A stretch of 37,897 nucleotides of DNA from an uncultured Candidatus Marinamargulisbacteria bacterium (GTDB lineage Bacteria > Margulisbacteria > Riflemargulisbacteria > GWF2-35-9): the NCBI GenBank assembly GCA_903910705.1, contig CAIWAN010000019.1, positions 1 to 37,897 on the forward strand, given 5' to 3'. Numbering within the stretch: position 1 is the stretch's first letter; each line of letters begins with the position of its first letter. Shown piece after piece: positions 10,579 to 20,283 of the stretch. Below the pieces are notes generated by a model that ran no database searches, had not been told where the DNA came from, and worked only from the letters and a program-made list of their open reading frames with translations. The position numbers and the translations under genes are program-made.

Positions 10579-11880
10579 TTACTTTTTTTTAATTTTTGCG
10601 TTCTCTAACAACCAATCCACGACTTTTCGCTTCAAAACAGGTTCTTTTATCGAGTCCTTCATGCTTTCCATGCGAACACGATAAATCGCCTTCTTTTCTT
10701 CATCCGTTTCGAATTTAAGCTGTTCGTCGATCTCGGCTTGGAGCTCGGCTTCTGATACAACCATTTTCTCAAGTTTAGCGATGGCATCAAGAGCCAGATT
10801 ATATTTAACGCTCTTAATCGCCTCATCGTGATAGTCCGCTCTTAATTCATCGAGCGTTTTACCGGTCATACTTAAGTAGGCCGTCAGTTGAAGATTGTAT
10901 TGGCGAAGCCCGTTCTCCATGTGGCGGATCATATCCTCGACTTCATGTTTGATCATGACTTCGGGGATCACGTCTTTCACCAGATCAACGATCGCATTGG
11001 CTAGATCTTCTTTAAGTTTATTGTTCGCGGTTGTTTCTTGTTTAGTGCGCAGCTTTTCTTCAACCGATTTTTTATATTCATCGACTGACTTAAAGGCGGT
11101 CTTACTTAAAACCAGATCTGTCTCGAGCTTAGGAACCGATTTAACCCGTATCATTTTAACCGTCACATCAAACGCCACCGTTTTACCGGCGATTTCCTTG
11201 TTATAGGTTCCTTCATCAGGAAACGAGACCGAAAAAGTCGATCGATCGCCCAGCCGAGAACCGATGAGCGCTTCATCAAATTGCTTATCGATAACGCTAT
11301 TACCGACCTTGATCTCTTCCTCGTTTTTAGTCCAATGCTCAAAGGGTTCACCGTCGATGGTCGCAACCATGTCAACCGTGACGTGGTCACCGTCTTTGAT
11401 CGCTGCTTTTTCGTCCTCTTCAAAGGATGACTGCTCTTCTAAAAAAGACTGGATCTCTTGCTGGACATCTTCTTTGCTGACTTTGACGGCGTTCTTCTCT
11501 AGACGAAGGCCTTTATAATTTTTTATTTTGATATCCGGTCTAACCTCAACAGAGATCGACACACGGAAGGGTTCATTTTCTTTTAAGTTAATGATCTGAA
11601 TATCTTTGGGGGAATCGATCACTTCAAAGTGATGGTCGTCCACCAGTTGAGGGTAGGCGTCATTTAATAGATCGATAAGCGCCTCGTAAGAAAGATGCTC
11701 AAACCCATAATAATTGATGAAATGACCCTTAGGGACTTTTCCCGGACGAAAGCCGGCAATTTTAACTTTTTTTGATAATTCACGGTATTTCTTGTCGATA
11801 GCGACATCTAAAACACTATAGGCATCTTCAACTTCAAATGTTACCAAATTATCTTGGCGTTTAATATTTTCAACCTTCAT
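10579..11880 (-). CDS. tig: Trigger factor
   Basis: MKVENIKRQDNLVTFEVE...KVKIAGFRPGKVPKGHFINYYG; PPIase-like and C-terminal domains; SD AAGGAGA before ATG 11880; adjacent to clpP-clpX. Confidence 0.93.
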   Translation of the reverse strand: MKVENIKRQDNLVTFEVEDAYSVLDVAIDKKYRELSKKVKIAGFRPGKVPKGHFINYYGFEHLSYEALIDLLNDAYPQLVDDHHFEVIDSPKDIQIINLKENEPFRVSISVEVRPDIKIKNYKGLRLEKNAVKVSKEDVQQEIQSFLEEQSSFEEDEKAAIKDGDHVTVDMVATIDGEPFEHWTKNEEEIKVGNSVIDKQFDEALIGSRLGDRSTFSVSFPDEGTYNKEIAGKTVAFDVTVKMIRVKSVPKLETDLVLSKTAFKSVDEYKKSVEEKLRTKQETTANNKLKEDLANAIVDLVKDVIPEVMIKHEVEDMIRHMENGLRQYNLQLTAYLSMTGKTLDELRADYHDEAIKSVKYNLALDAIAKLEKMVVSEAELQAEIDEQLKFETDEEKKAIYRVRMESMKDSIKEPVLKRKVVDWLLENAKIKKK

Positions 11881-11991
11881 AGATATCAATCTCCTTCGCG
11901 ACAAGTTTAACACAAATCCCAACAAAGCAGGAAGGGGCAGCGATTGCTGCCCCTTCTAAAGATTCAATTATCTCAATTCTCCTAAGCCTTA

Positions 11992-14109
11992 TTAGCTCAG
12001 AAACAAAATCTCCGCATAGCTCGGAATGGGCCAAACATCTTCTGACACGAGTGTCTCAAGCTCATCAGCGATTTCACGAAGCGCAGCCATCGCGGGAAAC
12101 ACCTTGTCGCGATAGGTTTCAGCTTGTGTAAGCGCACCCTCAGTAACCTTGGCAGCTTTAACGACTTTATCCAAAGCGGTTGTCTTATCAATCAGAATAG
12201 CGAGCTTCTTGTTGAGATCATTGACCAATCCCGCCAAGGATTCATTCGTTAACTCACTAACTTCAAGACCTTGAAGCAGTCCGAGTTGTTCACTTAGGTA
12301 GCGACTGACCGCTGGTGTGATCTCACGTTTTGACATGTGGACCATCGTTTGGGCTTCAATATTGATCTCTTTGCTGTAACGCTCAAGCGAGATCTCGTAA
12401 CGACTTTCCATTTCCTTATGGCTCAAGACGCCATATTTTTCAAAAACTTTCAGGGTGTCTTTATCGGTATAGGCCTTGATCGCCAAAACCGTTGAATTGA
12501 TGTTGGGTAAGCCACGTTTCTGTGCTTCTTTTACCCAGTCCTCAGAGTAATTATTGCCATTGAAAATGACCCGTTTATGCTTCTTGATCAACCCAACAAG
12601 AAGGTCTTGAACCACTTTTTCGAGTTTATCGGCAGGTGCTTTTTCAAGCTCTGTTGCAATCTCGTCAAGCTTCGACGCCACAATCGTATTAAGAACAATG
12701 TTTGGCATCGAAACGGAAGCTGACGAAGGAACCATACGAAACTCAAACTTATTACCCGTAAAGGCAAAGGGGCTGGTTCGGTTACGATCCGTGCTATCTA
12801 GCGGAATCGTTGGAAGTGTCTTTACATTAATGTTAAGACCATCTTTTGCTTTGGCGGCTTTAAACTGGCCCTTTTCGATTCCCTCAAGGATCTCTTCGAG
12901 TTGTTCGCCCAAGAAAGCGGAAATAATAGCGGGGGGCGCTTCGTTCGCACCTAAACGATGATCATTGCCGGGATTAGCGGCAGAGGCTCGAAGAATCGGC
13001 GCGTAGGTATCCACGGCAGCGATGACAGCCAAGAGGAACACCAAGAACTGAAGATTATCATGAGGGGTTTTGCCGGGCTCGAGAAGGTTCTGCCCATCGT
13101 TGCTCCCTAATGACCAATTGTTATGCTTGCCGGATCCATTGATGCCAGCGAAAGGCTTTTCATGGAGCAAACAAACGAGATCATGATGAAGCGCTATACG
13201 ACGCAAAGTATCCATAACGAGTTGATTGTGGTCGGTTGCCACATTGGTTGATTCGTAAACAACCGCGATCTCATACTGTGCGGGCGCTACTTCATTGTGC
13301 TTCGTTTTAGCAGGAACACCCATCAGCCAGAGTTGTTGATCCACTTCTGCCATATAGGCATTGATGCGCTCACGAATGCTACCAAAATATTGATCTTCGA
13401 GTTCTTGACCCTTTGGAGCGGGTGCACCAAAAAGTGTTCGGCCGGACGTGACGAGGTCAAGGCGTTGTTCATAAAATTCTCTGTCGATCAAAAAGTATTC
13501 TTGTTCTGGGCCCACCGTGGAAGTTACTCGTGTTGCGGTGGTATTGCCTAAAACGCGCAAAACACGAAGGGCTTGTTTGGAAACCACTTCCATCGAACGA
13601 AGAAGCGGCGTCTTGGCATCTAGGGTCTCACCTGTGTAAGAATAGAAGGCTGTAGGAATACAAAGAGTAATGCCCGATTCATCTTCGCGAAGAAACGCAG
13701 GCGACGTACAATCCCACGCCGTATAACCTCGTGCTTCGAATGTTGCCCGAAGACCACCGGAGGGGAACGAACTGGCATCAGGCTCACCTTTGACGAGCTC
13801 TTTGCCACCAAATTCAACAATAGCCGTCCCAAAACCGGTTGGCTTCAAAAAGGAGTCGTGTTTTTCAGCGGTAAGGCCTGTCAAGGGTTGAAACCAATGC
13901 GTATAATGGGTCGCACCCTTCTCCATGGCCCAATCTTTCATTGCGTTTGCAACAACATCAGCAACGGACTCATCCAGCTTTTTGCCCATTTCAACGGTTT
14001 CCATCACCGCATTGAAAACACTTTTGGGCAGACGCTCTTGCATCACCGTTTCATTAAACACATTCGCACCAAACTGATTAAGATCATTCATAGCTTCACA
14101 ACAACTCAT
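11992..14109 (-). CDS. glnN: Glutamine synthetase type III
   Basis: [62 protein letters not shown]; length about 705 aa; SD AAGGAGGAG upstream. Confidence 0.95.
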   Translation of the reverse strand: MSCCEAMNDLNQFGANVFNETVMQERLPKSVFNAVMETVEMGKKLDESVADVVANAMKDWAMEKGATHYTHWFQPLTGLTAEKHDSFLKPTGFGTAIVEFGGKELVKGEPDASSFPSGGLRATFEARGYTAWDCTSPAFLREDESGITLCIPTAFYSYTGETLDAKTPLLRSMEVVSKQALRVLRVLGNTTATRVTSTVGPEQEYFLIDREFYEQRLDLVTSGRTLFGAPAPKGQELEDQYFGSIRERINAYMAEVDQQLWLMGVPAKTKHNEVAPAQYEIAVVYESTNVATDHNQLVMDTLRRIALHHDLVCLLHEKPFAGINGSGKHNNWSLGSNDGQNLLEPGKTPHDNLQFLVFLLAVIAAVDTYAPILRASAANPGNDHRLGANEAPPAIISAFLGEQLEEILEGIEKGQFKAAKAKDGLNINVKTLPTIPLDSTDRNRTSPFAFTGNKFEFRMVPSSASVSMPNIVLNTIVASKLDEIATELEKAPADKLEKVVQDLLVGLIKKHKRVIFNGNNYSEDWVKEAQKRGLPNINSTVLAIKAYTDKDTLKVFEKYGVLSHKEMESRYEISLERYSKEINIEAQTMVHMSKREITPAVSRYLSEQLGLLQGLEVSELTNESLAGLVNDLNKKLAILIDKTTALDKVVKAAKVTEGALTQAETYRDKVFPAMAALREIADELETLVSEDVWPIPSYAEILFLS

Positions 14110-14146
14110 AGGGAACTCCTCCTTATTAGATAGTCAATTCAAGGGA

Positions 14147-14176
14147 AGTATAAAGAAAACAAACTTCTATTGTCAA
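14147..14176 (-). promoter_or_regulatory. Putative sigma70-type promoter of glnN: TTGACA-N18-TATACT
   Basis: Consensus -35 (14171-14176) and -10 (14147-14152) about 37 nt upstream of the glnN start. Confidence 0.7.
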
Positions 14177-14332
14177 CCTGTTTTTTTTATGTTACGCGAC
14201 AAGAGGCGCATATTTTTGTCCACAGAAAATGAATTTTCAGCATATCGCAAGCTATTTCTGTTTATTTTTTGATAATTCGATAATTTTGTCTCGACGATTT
14301 GTATTTATAAATCGATCGGAAGGGAAAATACC

Positions 14333-14362
14333 CTTGCACTCCGGTCAACCGCTCGCCATAAT
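14333..14362 (+). promoter_or_regulatory. Putative leaderless-type promoter TTGCAC-N17-CATAAT, 6 nt before ATG 14369
   Basis: -10 CATAAT followed by GAGACC then ATG; no Shine-Dalgarno possible in this spacing. Confidence 0.5.
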
Positions 14363-14368
14363 GAGACC

Positions 14369-15034
14369 ATGAATAAATGGGTCTACGCTCTGCAAAATTC
14401 GATCATCGCGCCTGAGTCGATGATCACACATAGCCCTCTTTTATCGATCCATGCCCCCAACCAAGTGGGCGTTTGCTTGATCTATCCCGATCATGTCACC
14501 TTGCCAACCCTATTAAGCTACCCCCTCAACAAGATCGCCAAGCGCGTTCCGGTTCTTCTGTTTACCGAAACCGAACTGAAACGAACGGCCGACTGTTACC
14601 CCATTGAGCTATTAGAGATGGTTCTCACAGAAAAAGTGCTTATTGGCCGATCGATCCGCCCCCTGATCGAAGTCGAATCGGGTGCGCTCCGACTCGAGAT
14701 CGAAGCCAATTGCCGGCGAAACCTCATTTTGTTGCGGCAACAAGCTTGGCACAATCCGTTCGCACTGGCAAAGATCCTTCGTGCTTCGTTGGGGCAGCTC
14801 CTTCAAACCCTCAAATATGTTCCGGCACTAAAGACCCCCACCATCGAGCCGATCGAAAATGCCGACCTTGATCTTATTGCCAACCTTCTAGGACTCGATG
14901 CCGATAAATTGGATAGTCTCGCTACGTCTATCATGAGACGACATGCCCCCAGCACATGGCTTCAGATCGCCGAAGAATACCTCGCTCTCCTGACCCTAGT
15001 CGTTTCCAAAATCGACACTTTTCACGGCGAATGA
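14369..15034 (+). CDS. Hypothetical protein
   Basis: ORF of 221 aa with promoter-like upstream sequence; ATGA overlap with the following TPM-domain gene. Confidence 0.7.
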   Translation: MNKWVYALQNSIIAPESMITHSPLLSIHAPNQVGVCLIYPDHVTLPTLLSYPLNKIAKRVPVLLFTETELKRTADCYPIELLEMVLTEKVLIGRSIRPLIEVESGALRLEIEANCRRNLILLRQQAWHNPFALAKILRASLGQLLQTLKYVPALKTPTIEPIENADLDLIANLLGLDADKLDSLATSIMRRHAPSTWLQIAEEYLALLTLVVSKIDTFHGE

Positions 15035-15783
15035 ATCGGTTCGTTGCTTTAACCCTATTAGGGTTCGTCTACGTCTCCTTGGCCTTCTCTGCCCCAAGCA
15101 TTGTGTCCGATGAAGCGGGCATTTTATCGACTGAATCCCAACAAACCTTAGAATCCATTGTCCTTCAGTGGACAAAGGCAACCCAGCATCAAATGGCCAT
15201 CGTCACCGTTAAATCCCTTGAAGGGATCTCGATCGAAGAGGTCGCCGTCAAACGCTTTGAAGCCCTAGGCATCGGACGAAAAGGAGCAAATGACGGACTT
15301 CTCTTTTTAATCGCCCCGAACGACAAGAACCTGCGCATCGAGGTCGGTTATGGCCTTGAAGGCACCTTGCCCGATGGGCCGGTTGGCTCGATACGCGATA
15401 AATATATCGTTCCCTTTTTTAAAACCGCACATTATGATCAAGGCATTCTAGCCGGCACACTCGCCCTGCTTACCCTTCAAGCCAAAAATGAAGGAATCGA
15501 CTTTACCCCCAATCTCTCTACCCCCATTCCATCACCACCGACACCTCGATCAGCTAGTCCCGACTGGGGCGGACTGATCTTTATCATCATCATGGTTGTG
15601 ATCGTCATCAGCTCAAAGGGAGGCCGGTCTGGCAGCTTCTGGCCGCTCCTTATTCTCAGCAGCTTGCTCGGAGGGGGTGGACGCTACGACGATCGAGGCG
15701 GCTTCGGCGGCTTTGGTGGGGGTGGCTTCGGGGGTTTCGGCGGCGGCATGAGCGGCGGCGGTGGCGCCAGTGGCAGCTGGTAG
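15031..15783 (+). CDS. TPM-domain (YgcG-type) membrane protein with Gly-rich C-terminus
   Basis: Signal peptide MNRFVALTLLGFVYVSLAFSA; VSDEAGILSTESQQTLESIV; IEVGYGLEGTLPDGPVGSIRDKYIVPFF; GGFGGFGGG...GGGGASGSW tail. Confidence 0.9.
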   Translation: MNRFVALTLLGFVYVSLAFSAPSIVSDEAGILSTESQQTLESIVLQWTKATQHQMAIVTVKSLEGISIEEVAVKRFEALGIGRKGANDGLLFLIAPNDKNLRIEVGYGLEGTLPDGPVGSIRDKYIVPFFKTAHYDQGILAGTLALLTLQAKNEGIDFTPNLSTPIPSPPTPRSASPDWGGLIFIIIMVVIVISSKGGRSGSFWPLLILSSLLGGGGRYDDRGGFGGFGGGGFGGFGGGMSGGGGASGSW

Positions 15784-15823
15784 AATCTCGAGGAAGGTCA
15801 TGGAGCTAGGGTGAGTCTTGGTA

Positions 15824-15829
15824 TATAAT
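15824..15829 (+). promoter_or_regulatory. Putative -10 element (TATAAT) of a lemA promoter
   Basis: TTGGTATATAATGAC upstream of SD AGGAGG and ATG 15854; no convincing -35. Confidence 0.4.
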
Positions 15830-15853
15830 GACAAAAAACTCAGGAGGGTCATC

Positions 15854-16420
15854 ATGAAACAACTTGGCATAATTTTGATCGGTATTCTCGTTGTCGTGTT
15901 GCTAAGCGCAGGTTATTTAATCAAGCTTCGCAACAATCTCGTCGTGATGGATGAAGGCATTAACACCCAATGGGCACAGGTGGAGAACCAGATGACCCGC
16001 CGCTTTGACTTGATCCCCAATCTCGTCAACACGGTTAAGGGCTACGCTAATCAAGAAAAAAGTATTTTCCTTGGCATCGCCGAATCTCGTGCCAAATTAG
16101 CTGGCGCGAAAACCGTCAACGATAAGGTCGCCGCCTCGAACGGCATGGAGAGCGCCCTTTCCCGACTGCTCGTTGTCGTCGAGCAATATCCAAACTTGAA
16201 ATCTAACGAGAACTTTACCCGATTGATGGATGAGTTGGCCGGCGCGGAGAATCGTCTTTCTGTGGAGCGTATGCGCTACAACGATGCCGTTAAGGTTTAC
16301 AATATTCGCATCCGTTCTTTCCCTGCCACCGTATTCGCAGGAATGTTTGGCTTTGACAAGAAAAACCTCCTCGAAGCGCCGACTGCAGCCAAAGTCGCAC
16401 CCACGGTGAACTTCCAGTAA
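15854..16420 (+). CDS. lemA: LemA family protein
   Basis: N-terminal TM helix; LRNNLVVMDEGINTQWAQVENQMTRRFDLIPNLVNTVKGYANQE; SD CAGGAGG. Confidence 0.94.
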   Translation: MKQLGIILIGILVVVLLSAGYLIKLRNNLVVMDEGINTQWAQVENQMTRRFDLIPNLVNTVKGYANQEKSIFLGIAESRAKLAGAKTVNDKVAASNGMESALSRLLVVVEQYPNLKSNENFTRLMDELAGAENRLSVERMRYNDAVKVYNIRIRSFPATVFAGMFGFDKKNLLEAPTAAKVAPTVNFQ

Positions 16421-16425
16421 TCGCG

Positions 16426-16710
16426 ATGATCAGCACCGAGGACGTCAGACATTTAGCCACCTTATCTCGACTTCGTTTCAACGAGGCCGAGGTGGCCCAA
16501 TATGCCAAAGACCTCGGTTCGATCTTTGACTATGCCAAGGCACTCAACGAGCTGCCTACCGACGATATCGCCCCCTCCGCTCATGCGATCCCGATTGAAA
16601 ATGTCTTCCGTGAGGATGGAGTCGTCCCCTTTGATGCCGACACCTTATTGATCAATGCACCCGAGCAAGAAGGCCATGCCTTCAAGGTGCCCCAAATTTT
16701 GGCGGACTAA
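16426..16710 (+). CDS. gatC: Asp-tRNA(Asn)/Glu-tRNA(Gln) amidotransferase subunit C
   Basis: ISTEDVRHLATLSRLRFNEAEVAQYAKDLGSIFDYAKALNEL; adjacent to gatA/gatB. Confidence 0.95.
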   Translation: MISTEDVRHLATLSRLRFNEAEVAQYAKDLGSIFDYAKALNELPTDDIAPSAHAIPIENVFREDGVVPFDADTLLINAPEQEGHAFKVPQILAD

Positions 16711-16711
16711 C

Positions 16712-18157
16712 ATGCCCCTCATCCACAAACCGGCCACCGAGCTGCATGAACTGATCAAAACAAAGCAAGTCTCAAGCCGAGATGTGACCGAGGCTTTTTT
16801 GGCCCAGATCCATCACGTTGAACCCAGCTTGAACGCCTTTCTGACCCTAACCGACGATCTCGCCCTGTCGATGGCTGATGCGGTCGACCAAAAAGTCTCG
16901 AAGGGACTACCCCTCGGCCCACTGGAGGGCGTCCCCATTGCGATCAAAGACAATATCTGCACTGAAAATATACCTACCACGTGTGCCTCAACTATCTTAA
17001 AAGGCTTTTTGCCCCCCTACAATGCAACCCTTATTGAGACCCTTAAGCAGGCCGGTCTGCCGATTCTGGGCAAAACCAACATGGACGAGTTTGCCATGGG
17101 CTCCTCCACCGAGACATCGGCTTATCAAAAAACCCATAACCCGTGGAATGTTGATTGTGTTCCAGGGGGCTCCTCTGGTGGCTCCGCGGTTGCTGTGGCG
17201 GGATTTGAAGCACCCCTATCGATCGGCTCTGATACCGGCGGCTCGATCCGTCAGCCAGCAAGTTTTTGTGGCAATGTCGGGCTTAAACCCACCTACGGCC
17301 GCGTCAGTCGGTATGGACTGATCGCCTTTGCCTCGTCGCTTGATCAAATCGGATCGTTTGCAAATAATGTCACCGACACGGCCCATTTACTTAATCTTTT
17401 GGCCGGCCATGACCCCAAAGACTCCACCTCACTCGCCCTTGAAAAAGAAGACTTTACCCGCCTACTGGGTTCTCCTAAAAAAGGTCTCCGTGTCGGACTT
17501 CCGAATGAATTCTTTAAACATTTAAGCCCTGAGGTCAAAGCTCTTTATACGACTCTCATCAACACATTAAGCCAAGACGGGATCGAATTTGTTTGGCTCG
17601 ATCTCCCAAGCATCGAATACGCGCTCGCCACGTACTATATTATTGCGCCGGCTGAAGCAAGCTCCAATCTTGCTCGCTATGACGGGGTTCGGTTTGGGTT
17701 TCGGGCTGCCGGAACGTCCTCAACCGCAGAGATGATCGAACAAAGTCGCAGCCAAGGGTTTGGCGCCGAAGTCAAACGCCGCATTCTTATCGGAACCTAT
17801 GTGCTAAGCAGTGGTTATTATGATGCCTACTACAAAAAGGCGCAAAAAGTCCGCACGCTGATCAAAAAAGACTTCGATCGAGCCTTTGAGCAAGTCGATA
17901 TCATTGCCTCTCCCACCACCCCAACCCCTGCTTTTAAGTTAGGCGAGAAAACCAACGATCCGCTTGAGATGTACCTCTCGGATATTATGACTATCCCGCT
18001 TAATTTAGCGGGGCTCCCAGGCCTTTCAATCCCTTGTGGACTTCATAACAATCTACCCATGGGTTGGCAACTCATGGGCAAAGCCTTTGACGAAGCCCGC
18101 TTATTACAAGTCGCCCATCAGATGGAATCCCTCATCGGGTTTGGAGGTTGTGCATGA
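16712..18157 (+). CDS. gatA: Asp-tRNA(Asn)/Glu-tRNA(Gln) amidotransferase subunit A
   Basis: Amidase signature GGSSGGSAVAVAGFEAPLSIGSDTGGSIRQPASFCGNVGLKPTYGRVSRYGLIAFASSLDQIG. Confidence 0.97.
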   Translation: MPLIHKPATELHELIKTKQVSSRDVTEAFLAQIHHVEPSLNAFLTLTDDLALSMADAVDQKVSKGLPLGPLEGVPIAIKDNICTENIPTTCASTILKGFLPPYNATLIETLKQAGLPILGKTNMDEFAMGSSTETSAYQKTHNPWNVDCVPGGSSGGSAVAVAGFEAPLSIGSDTGGSIRQPASFCGNVGLKPTYGRVSRYGLIAFASSLDQIGSFANNVTDTAHLLNLLAGHDPKDSTSLALEKEDFTRLLGSPKKGLRVGLPNEFFKHLSPEVKALYTTLINTLSQDGIEFVWLDLPSIEYALATYYIIAPAEASSNLARYDGVRFGFRAAGTSSTAEMIEQSRSQGFGAEVKRRILIGTYVLSSGYYDAYYKKAQKVRTLIKKDFDRAFEQVDIIASPTTPTPAFKLGEKTNDPLEMYLSDIMTIPLNLAGLPGLSIPCGLHNNLPMGWQLMGKAFDEARLLQVAHQMESLIGFGGCA

Positions 18158-19605
18158 CACAATGGGAAGTCGTTATTGGGCTAGAGATCCACGCTCAGGT
18201 CACCACTCAATCCAAATTATTTTGTTCCTGCTCGACCCAATTTGGCTCTACCCCCAATACGCAAGTTTGTCCGGTCTGCACGGGTATGCCTGGCGCGCTT
18301 CCCGTTCTGAATCGAACGGTTCTCGATAAAGCCATCACGCTCGGGCTTGCCACCCACTGCACCATCAATGAACACAACGAATTTGCTCGAAAGAACTATT
18401 TCTACCCCGATCTCCCTAAAGGATATCAAATTTCTCAACTCGACAAACCCATTTGTTCCCTCGGTTATCTCGATGTTGAGGTGGATGGCAGCACACGCCG
18501 CATCGGTCTAACCCGTATTCATATGGAAGAAGATGCCGGAAAGTTGGTTCATCAAGGAAGCGATAATATCAAAGGAGCCACTCACAGTTTGGTCGACCTT
18601 AACCGATCCTCCGTTCCGTTGGTAGAAATTGTCAGCGAACCCGATATTCGCAGCGCCAAAGAAGCCAAAGCCTATATGGAATCCATGGCTCAAATTGTTC
18701 GTTGGCTCGGTGTTTGTGACGGCAATCTCGAAGAAGGCTCGCTGCGTTGTGATGCCAATATTTCGCTACGCCCCAAAGGCACAGAGACGCTCGGGACTAA
18801 AACCGAAGTCAAAAACCTCAACTCCTTCAAATCCGTCGAACGAGCCATTTTACTTGAAATCGAACGTCAAACGGATATTCTTGACGAAGGCGGAACCATC
18901 ATTCAGGAAACCCGACATTATAACGAGGCCACTAACAGCACCAAATCGTTGCGCAGCAAAGAAGAAGCCCATGATTATCGATACTTCCCCGATCCTGACC
19001 TCGTCCCCATTGCCATCGATAGGGCGTGGGTAAGCCGGATCGAACAAACCTTGCCCGAACTCCCGACCGCTCGACATAAGCGCTATCAAACCGAGCTCGG
19101 TCTTTCTGACTATGATGCGGGCAAAATGACCGTCGATCGCGAAACCGGTGATTTTTTCGAAGCCACGCTTAGTTTGGGCAGTTCGGCCAAAGAGATCGCC
19201 AATTGGCTAAACGGCGATATCTCCGCATGGCTAAAAGAACACAGCTCGACGCTCGCCATATGCAAACTAACCCCCGCTCATTTGGCAGAAATGTTAAAGG
19301 AGTTGATCAACGGAACCATTAGCGGCAAGATCGCGAAACAGTTGGTTGATGATATGCTCGAAACAGGGACACACCCTAGCACCCTTATCAAAGAAAAAGG
19401 ACTGGCTCAAGTCAATGATACGGGCGCGATCAACCAAATGATCGATATCGTTTTAAGTGAAAACCCGAAAGCGGTTGAGGATCTAAAAGCCGGCAAAGTC
19501 CAAACGATGGGGTTCATTGTTGGTCAAGTGATGCGAAAATCGCAAGGTAAAGCGAATCCTGATCAAGTCAACAAACGGCTAAAAGAGCTGTTTAGCCTTA
19601 GCTAA
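18154..19605 (+). CDS. gatB: Asp-tRNA(Asn)/Glu-tRNA(Gln) amidotransferase subunit B
   Basis: WEVVIGLEIHAQVTTQSKLFCSCS; KNYFYPDLPKGYQISQLDKPI; ATGA overlap with gatA. Confidence 0.97.
   Translation: MTQWEVVIGLEIHAQVTTQSKLFCSCSTQFGSTPNTQVCPVCTGMPGALPVLNRTVLDKAITLGLATHCTINEHNEFARKNYFYPDLPKGYQISQLDKPICSLGYLDVEVDGSTRRIGLTRIHMEEDAGKLVHQGSDNIKGATHSLVDLNRSSVPLVEIVSEPDIRSAKEAKAYMESMAQIVRWLGVCDGNLEEGSLRCDANISLRPKGTETLGTKTEVKNLNSFKSVERAILLEIERQTDILDEGGTIIQETRHYNEATNSTKSLRSKEEAHDYRYFPDPDLVPIAIDRAWVSRIEQTLPELPTARHKRYQTELGLSDYDAGKMTVDRETGDFFEATLSLGSSAKEIANWLNGDISAWLKEHSSTLAICKLTPAHLAEMLKELINGTISGKIAKQLVDDMLETGTHPSTLIKEKGLAQVNDTGAINQMIDIVLSENPKAVEDLKAGKVQTMGFIVGQVMRKSQGKANPDQVNKRLKELFSLS
19577..19597. terminator. 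Hairpin GGCTAAA-AGAGCTG-TTTAGCC in the overlap of convergent gatB and coaX 3' ends (possible bidirectional terminator, no U-tract)
   Basis: Perfect 7-bp inverted repeat read directly; lies in the 27-bp CDS overlap. Confidence 0.4.
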
Positions 19606-20283
19606 CCTGACTAATCCTTCTAAAATCAACGTTGGATTGATGATGGCGACATCCGCGATAGGGCTGAGCAGATCGATGGCGGAGCCACCAGTTCCTACTA
19701 CAAGAATATTTGGGTATTGCGATTTTATTTCAGCGATCAGCGAGGTCAGACCTCGTTGAAGGATTTCGGTGGTTCCCACTTGCATGGCGGTCAGCGTGTC
19801 TTGGGGTAGCAGCCCCTTTCGAGGGGGCGTCCAAATTTGATCTTTATGAAGCTGAGCACCTTCACCATAGGACGCCATCATCGTATGCGGTCCAGGAATG
19901 ATATAGCCACCAACAAACACATTCTGATGGAGCACCGATAGCGTCATAAACGTTCCCACATCGATCACGAGGACCGTTTCAGCCTTATATAGCGTCTTCG
20001 CCGCATATAAAGCAACCAATCGATCCACCCCCACATTCGTGGGAGACAATATAGGAAGATCGGCATGAGTGATCCAATGGACATGGACTTTGTTCTGAAG
20101 GCGCGCTGTTCGTCGTGGCACCACCGAGCAAGCGATAATGGGAACGTCATATTTAATCAAGTTGGGACAACTCTTTGTTCGATGAATGGAATGGATTTCA
20201 CCTTGCGAAACAAAGGCAACCTTATAATCGGAATTGCCGATATCGACGACGATGCCGTCTAAAGAAAGTGAGTTTTTAGCCAT
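19579..20283 (-). CDS. coaX: Type III pantothenate kinase
   Basis: VVDIGNSDYKVAFV; GVDRLVALYAAKTL; VLVIDVGTFMTLSVL; GGYIIPGPHTMM. Confidence 0.88.
   Translation of the reverse strand: MAKNSLSLDGIVVDIGNSDYKVAFVSQGEIHSIHRTKSCPNLIKYDVPIIACSVVPRRTARLQNKVHVHWITHADLPILSPTNVGVDRLVALYAAKTLYKAETVLVIDVGTFMTLSVLHQNVFVGGYIIPGPHTMMASYGEGAQLHKDQIWTPPRKGLLPQDTLTAMQVGTTEILQRGLTSLIAEIKSQYPNILVVGTGGSAIDLLSPIADVAIINPTLILEGLVRLAKAKQLF

Noticed and set aside
14177-14340. Possible replication origin (DnaA-like box TTGTCCACA plus AT-rich GATAATTCGATAATTT direct repeat)
   Set aside because: Only one convincing box and no dnaA, dnaN or gidA neighbours; more likely ordinary promoter-region DNA.
15660-15783. Gly-rich repeat at the TPM protein C-terminus as a novel repeat
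   Set aside because: Gly-rich GGFGGG...GGGGASGSW tails are common in TPM-domain proteins; not unusual.
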